DNA of 10,000 nucleotides, from assembly GCA_008636095.1 (NCBI GenBank), contig VSJD01000026.1, positions 1 to 10,000 of the forward strand, read 5' to 3'. Of this stretch, positions 1 through 5,476 are shown piece after piece (positions within the stretch are counted from its first letter, which is position 1; every line of letters begins with the position of its first letter). The notes under the pieces were generated by a model. The model was not told where the DNA came from, did no database searches, and saw nothing but the letters and a program-made list of their open reading frames with translations. The translations under genes were made by a program, and so were the position numbers. Origin of the DNA: Kiritimatiellota bacterium. GTDB lineage: Bacteria; Verrucomicrobiota; Kiritimatiellia; JAAZAB01.

Positions 1-102
1 ATCGCCGCCTGAATGCATAAGCGATACCATGGCAACCCCGCCATTGACAAGAAATCCACCCCATATGACGAATCCGGCCGTCATTTTCATTATTTTTTTC
101 AT
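1..102 (-). CDS. N-terminal fragment of a small secreted or membrane protein (hypothetical, runs off left edge)
   Basis: Only the first 34 codons are inside the window. The start is ATG at 102-100, preceded by a strong Shine-Dalgarno AGGAGG (rc of 107-112) four bases upstream, which is why I call a gene although it is short. The peptide starts MKKIMKMTAGFVIWGG: a short lysine-rich N-terminus, then a hydrophobic stretch of roughly residues 8-29, as in a Sec signal peptide or a first membrane helix. It lies downstream of, and in the same direction as, the AraC regulator, with about 340 bp of repeat-rich DNA between them, so co-transcription is uncertain. I do not recognise the family. Real gene: fairly sure. 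Function: unknown. Confidence 0.6.
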   Translation of the reverse strand, partial: MKKIMKMTAGFVIWGGFLVNGGVAMVSLMHSGGD

Positions 103-106
103 TGCG

Positions 107-112
107 CCTCCT
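107..112 (-). promoter_or_regulatory. Shine-Dalgarno site of the left-edge gene
   Basis: AGGAGG on the minus strand, four bases before the ATG at 102. It decides the start of the truncated left-edge gene. The only other equally clear site in the window is in front of the GH31 gene. Confidence 0.6.
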
Positions 113-185
113 TCTCTGTGATTTGAAACAAAAAAATCTTTCTTCATGAATACAATCATGGCATATCCCGCCTCGGCTTCAATTT

Positions 186-226
186 TAAAGTGTTGTATCT
201 TTGCATTTAAAAACAGAATCCTTGCA
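186..226 (-). repeat. 41-bp dispersed repeat, copy 1
   Basis: By my hand alignment this 41-bp stretch matches 7609-7649, on the opposite strand, at 34 of 41 positions without gaps. It includes an exact 13-base core TTAAAAACAGAAT (plus-strand reading here), next to an 8-base exact match across one mismatch. Read on the minus strand it contains two TGCAA motifs whose starts are 21 bp apart. It ends 83 bp before the ATG of the left-edge gene. Its role is unknown: a dispersed repeat remnant, or a shared upstream regulatory element. Confidence 0.75.
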
Positions 227-291
227 CGGGGATGAAGCGTCGGCAAACGGCGTTGTGGCCGCTTGGGGCTTCCAGGCGAAAGGGGCGGCCA

Positions 292-328
292 GGGCCGCGG
301 CGGAGTAGGCCCGGCGGAGCCGCGGCTC
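292..328. repeat. GC-rich palindromic block
   Basis: This contains a perfect 12-bp palindrome GAGCCGCGGCTC (317-328). It also has a 7-bp inverted pair CCGCGGC (295-301) / GCCGCGG (319-325) and an alternative pair GGGCC (292-296) / GGCCC (308-312). The GC-rich stretch extends over about 230-350 and contrasts with the AT-rich sequence on both sides (181-225 and 351-375). It resembles an intergenic REP-like repeat, but only one copy lies in the window, so membership of a family is an inference. The wider gap 103-440 holds this block, the 41-bp repeat copy and the GTCCCC hairpins, and no gene I can support. Confidence 0.45.
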
Positions 329-378
329 GTTCGGAGAGCTCGCCCTACCAAAATGTATGCAAAAGTTTAAATGGAACG

Positions 379-415
379 ATGTCCCCTGACATTGAACCAT
401 GTCCTTTTTGGGGAC
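379..415. repeat. GTCCCC / GGGGAC stem-loop element
   Basis: GTCCCC (381-386) pairs with GGGGAC (410-415). Two competing small hairpins lie inside: ATGTC-CCCT-GACAT (379-392) and GTCC-loop-GGAC (401-415). The stop codon of the AraC gene is 26 bp away at 441, so on the minus strand it follows that gene. There is no T-run, so a classical rho-independent terminator is not supported. The nested GTCCCC form resembles REP sequences of the kind mobilised by REP-associated tyrosine (Y1) transposases. That comparison is from memory and not tested. Confidence 0.4.
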
Positions 416-440
416 GAGTTCTTCGACTAAGGCCGCCTTC

Positions 441-1376
441 CTACAGGCTATACCCCCCTGCTGTGTAGTTGCCTTCATTCCGCATTTTCTCATTCTGCAT
501 TTTCTTCTGCCGGTATTCGTAAGGAGTACAACCGTAATGCCTCGCAAAAAGCCGGTCGAAATGGCTTGTGTCCGCAAATCCCCAAAAAAGAGCAATGCTT
601 TTGACTGATTCGCCGGTCTGGCGCAAACCGGAAGCGGCGGCGTCAAGACGGTAACGCAAGGCAAAATCGGCAAAAGGAAGACCCATAAGACGGCGAAACA
701 TCAGGCTGAACGCATTGCGGTTCAGACCGCATATCCCGGCCGCTTCTTCATTCGACATCAAGCCACGCTTGTCAAAAAAGCGTTGCAATACTTGATTAAG
801 CCGCGCGGCGGATCCGACCGACGCCGCGGTTGATAATTTTGCTCCCGACCACCGGTCGGTTGCCAGCAGGATGGCTTCCATGACGAACAACCGAATCCAT
901 AGCCACATTCGGTTTTCCTGTTTTTTGAGGCAATCTTTTATTTTGACGCCAAGTTCAAGCATGGCAGGCCGGTTTTTTTCGTTCGTTTGCGGACGCCACC
1001 GCGGAGGCGCAACAAAAGGCGCCAGCCAATTGAACTGGTCCGTTTCGTCAAACCGCAGGCAGGCCAGCGCCGGCGGCCAGACAACAAGGTTGACCTCATC
1101 ATAAGATGTGCGCCCTGCCGACCACCCATGTGGTTCCCACATGCCGCAAAACCATACATCTCCGGCCGATAATTTAATTTTTAAACCGGGGAAAATAAGA
1201 CTCATTTCTCCGTTCAAGACCATGCCGAACTCCAGTCCGTAATGCATGTCATATCGATAACCTGTTCCGGCTTTGTGCCGGGTAAGGCCGTAGGCGAAAG
1301 GAATCTTGTCGGACAAATTATGGTAATGCGCCGTCGCCAAGGAAAGAAGATCGGAAGATTTTTCGATAATTTTCAT
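441..1376 (-). CDS. AraC-family transcriptional regulator (cupin-type sensor plus double HTH)
   Basis: 311 aa, cytoplasmic DNA-binding regulator. Residues about 25-100 form the sugar-binding cupin-like N-terminal domain typical of the family (HYGLEFGMVLNGEMSL, then AGDVWFCGMWEPHGW around 71-85). Residues about 194-290 form the paired helix-turn-helix: first HTH around 207-247 (MSNEEAAGICGLNRNAFSLM), second around 255-289 ending in the family signature FADTSHFDRLFARHYGCTPY. The domain normally ends near Arg289. The last about 20 residues (KKMQNEKMRNEGNYTAGGYS...) are largely encoded by a 7-bp tandem array and look like a read-through tail. The start at 1376 is the first ATG after a strong promoter; no clear Shine-Dalgarno is visible. 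The gene follows two glycosidase-like genes on the same strand, so it probably controls them and possibly itself. The ligand is unknown. Confidence 0.9.
   Translation of the reverse strand: MKIIEKSSDLLSLATAHYHNLSDKIPFAYGLTRHKAGTGYRYDMHYGLEFGMVLNGEMSLIFPGLKIKLSAGDVWFCGMWEPHGWSAGRTSYDEVNLVVWPPALACLRFDETDQFNWLAPFVAPPRWRPQTNEKNRPAMLELGVKIKDCLKKQENRMWLWIRLFVMEAILLATDRWSGAKLSTAASVGSAARLNQVLQRFFDKRGLMSNEEAAGICGLNRNAFSLMFRRLMGLPFADFALRYRLDAAASGLRQTGESVKSIALFWGFADTSHFDRLFARHYGCTPYEYRQKKMQNEKMRNEGNYTAGGYSL
472..500 (-). repeat. Heptameric tandem array, 4 units, inside the AraC 3' end
   Basis: On the minus strand the units are ATGCAGA, ATGAGAA, one extra A, ATGCGGA and ATGAAGG. Because 21 bp equals three heptads, the array reads through in frame as a Met/Asn/Glu/Lys-rich tail on the regulator. 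It is the same family of degenerate heptads as the arrays at 7288-7322 and 7392-7432. Confidence 0.65.
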
Positions 1377-1384
1377 ACCCGAAT

Positions 1385-1404
1385 ATTACACGCAATAGTG
1401 TAAT
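1385..1404. promoter_or_regulatory. Candidate operator: perfect 7-bp inverted repeat at the predicted start of araC-type transcription
   Basis: ATTACAC (1385-1391), six-base spacer, GTGTAAT (1398-1404). The arms are perfect. The palindrome lies between the predicted -10 box and the ATG at 1376, covering the expected +1 to +20. That position suits a repressor site or autoregulation, or a small hairpin at the mRNA 5' end. AraC proteins more often bind direct repeats, so a different regulator is also possible. Confidence 0.5.
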
Positions 1405-1410
1405 GTTTAA

Positions 1411-1439
1411 ATAATATCGTCACATATCCTGCGCGTCAA
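1411..1439 (-). promoter_or_regulatory. Sigma70-type promoter of the AraC-family gene
   Basis: On the minus strand, TTGACG (1439-1434), exactly 17 bases, then TATTAT (1416-1411). Each box matches five of six bases of the TTGACA / TATAAT consensus with ideal spacing. Predicted transcription start is near 1404, leaving a leader of about 28 bases that contains the palindrome at 1385-1404. This implies the regulator can be transcribed independently of the glycosidase genes upstream. Confidence 0.6.
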
Positions 1440-1485
1440 GATCAGATGCACCCGCCGGGTTGGCTTCGCGGAGTTCCGCACAGAT

Positions 1486-1507
1486 ACCCCACGCCTTGAC
1501 GCGGGGT
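1486..1507. repeat. Stem-loop after the DUF4832 gene
   Basis: ACCCCACG (1486-1493) pairs with CGCGGGGT (1500-1507): eight positions with one A-C mismatch and a six-base loop. It begins 13 bp beyond the stop of the DUF4832-type gene on the minus strand and could mark its transcript end, but no T-run follows. The sequence CTTGACGCG (1495-1503) is the exact inverse of CGCGTCAAG (1432-1440), which supplies the -35 box of the AraC promoter. The two could form a larger fold or represent two arms of one repeat. Confidence 0.4.
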
Positions 1508-1519
1508 GCTTCACTCCCG

Positions 1520-3046
1520 CTATTCGACAAGTATTTTCACGACCTTGTACAGGCCGTCGTGTGTTGCGGTATTAAGCGGCAATTGCATCATCTGCTTGGA
1601 ACGTCCTGTGAACTGCAGGCCGATCGACAATATGAATTCGCCGGACGGGATGTCTTGCGGAAGCGTCCATTTCAGACCGTCATTAATAACAACACCATCC
1701 TTCCAGTTTTCCGCTATGCATGGGACTCCCGGCGCTTGAGTCTGCACCAAAACGGTCCATCCCGATACCGGGTTACTCAACGCCATCTTTACAACGAATT
1801 TCTCGTAGCAGGGGGCACTACCACTGTTCCTCCATTGCAATTCAGTTACGAAATCCTGTCCTTTCGTAATCTTTTCCGGCAACTTGATTCTTTGCAGTTC
1901 CAGACGGTATCCGCATTGACGGGCCATATTTCGCCATATGTTTTTCTCATCCTCAAGGGTCAAAGCGTCATATTCATTTTTGAAAAACCGGTAGAACGAA
2001 TAGATCTTCTTATCCGAAATCGGGGTATTGTTTGCGACTTTCGCTATGCCAAGACCATGAGACTCTCCACCACGGTGCCAGTAAGAAATTTTACACCCCA
2101 GCCCTTCCTGAAGCGCCTGGGGTAAAGCCAGGTTTTCGAACGCCGTTTTGGTCTTCAAATAGTAGCGACGCATTATTTTGGCGACCGATGCATCCAGATA
2201 CGGCGATGACCCTTGTTCATAAGACTTGCCCAGTCCGTTATATTTGAGGTGAATACGATTTTCAGCCAGGTATTCAACAATTTCCGCTATGTCAGGCCAC
2301 GCGAAACGACCGGGAGAATCGGGCGTTTCCGAAAAACAAGGAACGCAGAGTTCCTGCGACAGTTCTGTGTCAGGAAATGCTTTCCGGTAGATGGCGATAA
2401 TCCGTTTATGAGCATCCACATATTTTTTCAGGCTGAATCCGGCGTTGTACCACGGCTGCAACGGACTATGGCGGGCAATATGCATTTCGCCCCAGCGGCC
2501 CATGTGGCCAATCCCGATATATTCGACTTCCGGACGGCCGTTATAGCGCTGCCCCATCACGGCGAGCAGCTTTTCCGTTTTTTCCAGATAAACCGGATCC
2601 CAGTAGACCGGATAGCGTACCGGAAATTCAACGTCATCGGGTATATTATTGAGCAGGTAAGTGCCGCGATAGTTTTGGATCGGCTCATCCACATATTTCG
2701 CACCGGCATCAAAGACCCATTGCGGCACGCCTTCATCATAAAAGGTCCCCAAAGTATCCATGCCTCGCACCATCAAGGCAACTTTGAAGCCATTCCTAAT
2801 CCAGGAGTTGATGCATCCTTCCCAGTCGGGTAGTTCCCAGCAATATTCATTTTCGACCGGTTCAATGACGCTCCAGGGAATACAAAATGCAATCTTGTCA
2901 GTCAGTCGTTCACGAAGGAACCAGCTGTCCGGCGCAATATCTTCATATCTGATTTTATTTCCACCCCTTTGCAGGTAAAGAATCCCGCAACCTGGATTGT
3001 GCAAAATGGCGTCATTGAGTTTTGGAACGATGGTTTTAATCGGCAT
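1520..3046 (-). CDS. GH42-like/DUF4832 domain protein, putative cytoplasmic glycoside hydrolase
   Basis: 508 aa. The N-terminal about 370 residues read as a (beta/alpha)8 barrel of the GH42-like kind: IPWSVIEPVENEYCWELPDW at 56-75, then YIGIGHMGRWGEMHIARHS at 176-194. Glu187 in RWGEMH is the best candidate acid/base residue. Residues about 378-508, starting CGYRLELQRIKLPEKITKGQ, match the DUF4832 beta-sandwich found at the C-terminus of such proteins. No signal peptide is seen, so it probably acts in the cytoplasm on an imported oligosaccharide. Substrate is unknown and a second catalytic Glu is not assigned with confidence. Start: ATG at 3046; no Shine-Dalgarno is visible. It lies 203 bp after the GH31 gene and 143 bp before the AraC gene, all on one strand. 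The family call is from sequence feel; glycosidase activity is inferred. Confidence 0.75.
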   Translation of the reverse strand: MPIKTIVPKLNDAILHNPGCGILYLQRGGNKIRYEDIAPDSWFLRERLTDKIAFCIPWSVIEPVENEYCWELPDWEGCINSWIRNGFKVALMVRGMDTLGTFYDEGVPQWVFDAGAKYVDEPIQNYRGTYLLNNIPDDVEFPVRYPVYWDPVYLEKTEKLLAVMGQRYNGRPEVEYIGIGHMGRWGEMHIARHSPLQPWYNAGFSLKKYVDAHKRIIAIYRKAFPDTELSQELCVPCFSETPDSPGRFAWPDIAEIVEYLAENRIHLKYNGLGKSYEQGSSPYLDASVAKIMRRYYLKTKTAFENLALPQALQEGLGCKISYWHRGGESHGLGIAKVANNTPISDKKIYSFYRFFKNEYDALTLEDEKNIWRNMARQCGYRLELQRIKLPEKITKGQDFVTELQWRNSGSAPCYEKFVVKMALSNPVSGWTVLVQTQAPGVPCIAENWKDGVVINDGLKWTLPQDIPSGEFILSIGLQFTGRSKQMMQLPLNTATHDGLYKVVKILVE

Positions 3047-3077
3047 ATCGAAATCCGTAATTAAGATTATTCAATCG

Positions 3078-3213
3078 TTTAACCTGACTTATTCATGAAA
3101 ACTTCATTTTCATTCATAGTCAAGGTTAACCCTGAGCGAAGGCCTGTCTTCAGGCCGTAGTCGAAGCCCGCAGGGTGATCTATTCTTGGCTTTGCATGAA
3201 TAGATCAGGTTAA
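3078..3213. repeat. 136-bp palindromic segment with imperfect terminal inverted repeats
   Basis: The outer arms are 3078-3097 (TTTAACCTGACTTATTCATG) and the inverse of 3194-3213, matching at 17 of 20. Inside are a perfect hairpin GGCCTG-TCTT-CAGGCC (3141-3156), a surrounding ACCCTG (3129-3134) / CAGGGT (3171-3176) pair, and a perfect 10-bp stem TGATCTATTC (3176-3185) / GAATAGATCA (3198-3207). It contains no plausible gene. It fills most of the gap between the GH31 stop and the DUF4832 start. It may be a MITE-like or REP-like element, or act as a processing or attenuation structure between the two genes. I see no target-site duplication that would prove mobility. Confidence 0.55.
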
Positions 3214-3249
3214 CGGATTAATAACTTCCCGCTTTTTCCAGTTCCGTAA

Positions 3250-5202
3250 TTATTGCGTTGGCATGGTCTTCAAAAGTATTTTTTTAATGGCCGGAGAACT
3301 CACCGCCTTGGCCTTCGCAAAAACGGGTATCCTATCCAGTTTCGCCTCAAAACCTTTAAGCTCGCACGGGCCTTTTATCCTTTTCCCGGTCCAGATGTCC
3401 ATCCAGTCGCCTTCGGGAATGTAAATATCCCGCTTATCCACGGGCCCGAGTACCGGCGCCACGAGCAGGTTCTCACCGAACATGTATTGGTCCTCTACCG
3501 ACCTTACCCTTTTGTTGTGAGCGTATTCCAGGTAAAGGTGCCGCATTAGCGGCAGGCCTTCCTTCACGCACTTTTTGGCCTGATCGGTTATATACGGGAG
3601 CATTTCATACCGGAGTTCCATATAAAACCTGTAGATCGCACGTATTTCCTCCGGGAACTCATACGGCCACGGGACCGTTCCGTGTATCTGCACTACCGGC
3701 GAGAAGACCGCAAGCTCTGTGCCCCTCGCGAAAACTTCGGTCTCGTTGTCCTCGATACCTTCGCGTTTCGGGATATATCCCCCGAGGTCATGGGCCATGA
3801 AAGGTATCCCGGATATGCCCGCGCTTAAAGATGCCGAGACAATAGCCTTAAGTCTGGTCCATTCCCTGCTCTGGTCGCCCATCCAGATAAAATGGTACCT
3901 GTTCGAGCAGATGCCGCCGCCGCGCGCGAAATGTACCCCGCCTTCCGGCCTTTTTGAGTTGAAATTGCGATACATGAGGATGTTATACTTCACCGGGTAA
4001 TACTGGTGAAAACCTTTTAGGTACTTCAATCCCTTAAGCTTGATCCCGTCCTCAGGCATCTCCTCGTTAAAATCGATCTTTGCCCCGTCAAGCCGGATCT
4101 CGTTCAAGAGCTTGCCCCAGACCGTGTTCAGCCACCAGCCGACGGCTTCCTTGTCGGTGACATCAAGAAAGACCGAAGTCCTTCTGTCGGGCGCGTCCCC
4201 GGGGTTGAAATGCGGCGCTTCTTTCACGTCAACTCCGCCCGCAAGGTTTTTAATAAAATACTTTTCTTTCGCATCATGCCATTTCCACACATCTTTATTC
4301 AGCCTGCCGCAGGCTTCATAAACCATGGCCTTTTTCCCCAGCGAATGCAGTTCCGCGGTAATTTCTTTAAGCCCTGCATAAGTCGAGCCGTTGTAGGTGT
4401 CCCAGCCTTCCATAAGCATCACGCCCCACGGGAACTTGTGCTCCTCCATTTTTTTCATAACCACCCGGACTTTTTCAGGCGTAGCGAGTTCTTTCAGCCG
4501 GTCATGCCTGCAGATCCACGGCTCAAAACTCCATTTCGGCGGAAGCGGTGTTTTCCCGCAGAGCCGGGTGTATCCGGCCGTGATGTCCTTCGGGTCCGGG
4601 CTCAAGAATATATAAACATCAAGCACCCGGCTCTCAGAAACGACAAGTATCCTGGCCGGCTCCTTTTTCCCGATATTGAATGTTGCGGCCTCAAACCTGT
4701 TCATGAACAACCCGTAGCCTGCAGTGCTCATGAAAAACGGAATTGGCACGTAGCTGTTGTCCTCGGTGACATTCCACCTGTCCTCGGCCCAGATCCTGAA
4801 TTCCTTGCCGCGCTGGGAAACCCCGTCGAACCTCTGCCCGAGGCCGAAAACGTGCTCCTTTCTATCAAGGTTGAGCGAGACGGACGACTTGCCCGCGTTC
4901 ACCTTGGCCTTGACAAGCGTGCAAACCGCCTGCCCTGCAGAGTTCAGGAAGATCGCCTTGAATTTCTTTTTTGAGACAAAGACCGAATAATGCCCGCCTT
5001 CGGGTTTTAGCGATACGGCGTTCCCTGTTTCCGCTTGCATTACAGTTAGATGTTCCCTATGCTCCTTCGCTTTACCGTCAAATTCCGCGGCAATTGTTTG
5101 CACCGCTCCGCAAGCTTCTTCGGACTGAATGCGGCAGATGTTTTTTGCGGGGAACGAAAAAATCAGGCCGTGCGCCTTATAAAACATTTCTTTCGGCTTC
5201 AT
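3250..5202 (-). CDS. Glycoside hydrolase family 31 (alpha-glucosidase / alpha-xylosidase type)
   Basis: 650 aa, retaining exo-acting alpha-glycosidase. In this numbering the GH31 N-terminal beta-sandwich covers about 20-215, with HVFGLGQRFDG near 117-127. The catalytic barrel begins near PPKWSFEPW (221-229). The nucleophile is Asp377 in DGAKIDFNEE, and the acid/base is Asp443 in WMGDQSREW. The family signature GIPFMAHDLGGY follows, with Asp472. A C-terminal beta domain ends the protein. No signal peptide: cytoplasmic. I chose ATG 5202 because AGGAGG sits four bases upstream; an in-frame ATG at 5229 would add nine residues and lie at the predicted transcription start. Exact sugar specificity cannot be read from the sequence. 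Codon use (many GAG, AAG, CTC, ATA, AGG in the stretches I read) differs from the next gene, which prefers GAA, AAA and ATT, suggesting separate origin. Confidence 0.9.
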   Translation of the reverse strand: MKPKEMFYKAHGLIFSFPAKNICRIQSEEACGAVQTIAAEFDGKAKEHREHLTVMQAETGNAVSLKPEGGHYSVFVSKKKFKAIFLNSAGQAVCTLVKAKVNAGKSSVSLNLDRKEHVFGLGQRFDGVSQRGKEFRIWAEDRWNVTEDNSYVPIPFFMSTAGYGLFMNRFEAATFNIGKKEPARILVVSESRVLDVYIFLSPDPKDITAGYTRLCGKTPLPPKWSFEPWICRHDRLKELATPEKVRVVMKKMEEHKFPWGVMLMEGWDTYNGSTYAGLKEITAELHSLGKKAMVYEACGRLNKDVWKWHDAKEKYFIKNLAGGVDVKEAPHFNPGDAPDRRTSVFLDVTDKEAVGWWLNTVWGKLLNEIRLDGAKIDFNEEMPEDGIKLKGLKYLKGFHQYYPVKYNILMYRNFNSKRPEGGVHFARGGGICSNRYHFIWMGDQSREWTRLKAIVSASLSAGISGIPFMAHDLGGYIPKREGIEDNETEVFARGTELAVFSPVVQIHGTVPWPYEFPEEIRAIYRFYMELRYEMLPYITDQAKKCVKEGLPLMRHLYLEYAHNKRVRSVEDQYMFGENLLVAPVLGPVDKRDIYIPEGDWMDIWTGKRIKGPCELKGFEAKLDRIPVFAKAKAVSSPAIKKILLKTMPTQ

Positions 5203-5206
5203 AATT

Positions 5207-5212
5207 CCTCCT
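5207..5212 (-). promoter_or_regulatory. Shine-Dalgarno site of the GH31 gene
   Basis: AGGAGG on the minus strand, four bases before ATG 5202. It rules in favour of that start over the in-frame ATG at 5229. Confidence 0.75.
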
Positions 5213-5233
5213 ATGGTTTTAAACAGCAATCTG

Positions 5234-5239
5234 ATTATA
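5234..5239 (-). promoter_or_regulatory. -10 box of the GH31 gene
   Basis: A perfect TATAAT on the minus strand. Predicted transcription start is near 5227, giving a leader of about 25 bases with the Shine-Dalgarno inside it. No good -35 box is at 16-18 bases; the closest candidate (TTGCGG, 5265-5260) is 20 bases away. This would fit an activator-dependent promoter, as expected for an AraC-controlled gene, but that link is inference. Confidence 0.5.
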
Positions 5240-5311
5240 CCTTAATTGAATCAAGGCGCCCGCAAGGACGTCATACAGCCGCACCCTAAGCATTCCTCCC
5301 GATATGTCAAC

Positions 5312-5362
5312 GACAATTGTCACCGCTTTTGGGCGAGGTGGGGGACATCGTGACCCCCCTCT
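5312..5362. promoter_or_regulatory. Palindromes between the divergent GH31 and pckG promoters
   Basis: Two structures lie here. GACAATTGTC (5312-5321) is a perfect 10-bp palindrome and a plausible operator. A stem GGGGG (5340-5344) / CCCCC (5354-5358) with a nine-base loop extends by AGG (5336-5338) / TCT-side pairing across one mismatch. Both lie upstream of the predicted start sites of both genes, so they are not leader attenuators. They may be regulator binding sites or repeat remnants. I see no gene in 5240-5476. Confidence 0.35.
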
Positions 5363-5398
5363 GGCCAAGAGGTATTGAATTTAGGGATGAATTTACCA

Positions 5399-5427
5399 TT
5401 GACAAAACGGCCGTTGCACGTTCAAAT
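5399..5427 (+). promoter_or_regulatory. Candidate promoter of pckG
   Basis: A perfect TTGACA (5399-5404), 17 bases, then TCAAAT (5422-5427), four of six to consensus. Predicted start near 5434 gives a leader of about 43 bases before the ATG at 5477. Confidence 0.45.
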
Positions 5428-5476
5428 CGTCCGCCAACAAACGCTTTCGTGAATCAGGACAATGAAGGGAACAGGT

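Noticed and set aside
185..673. 162-codon minus-strand open frame over the AraC 3' end and the GC-rich block
   Set aside because: It overlaps the conserved HTH region of the AraC gene in another frame and passes through palindromic repeats; no recognisable domain or ribosome site.
1460..2125. 221-codon plus-strand open frame
   Set aside because: It lies antisense inside the DUF4832 gene, which has clear domain motifs; the antisense peptide has none.
4210..4974. 254-codon plus-strand open frame
   Set aside because: Antisense shadow of the GH31 gene, which carries catalytic motifs across this stretch.
5341..5351. 11-base sequence GGGGACATCGT shared with the inverse of 376-386
   Set aside because: An 11-base match is expected by chance many times in 10 kb; only the hairpin context makes it suggestive.
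5379..5389. ATTTAGGGATG shared upstream of pckG and of the FAD oxidoreductase (7653-7663)
   Set aside because: Also only 11 bases, and low complexity at the second site, so not evidence of a common operator.
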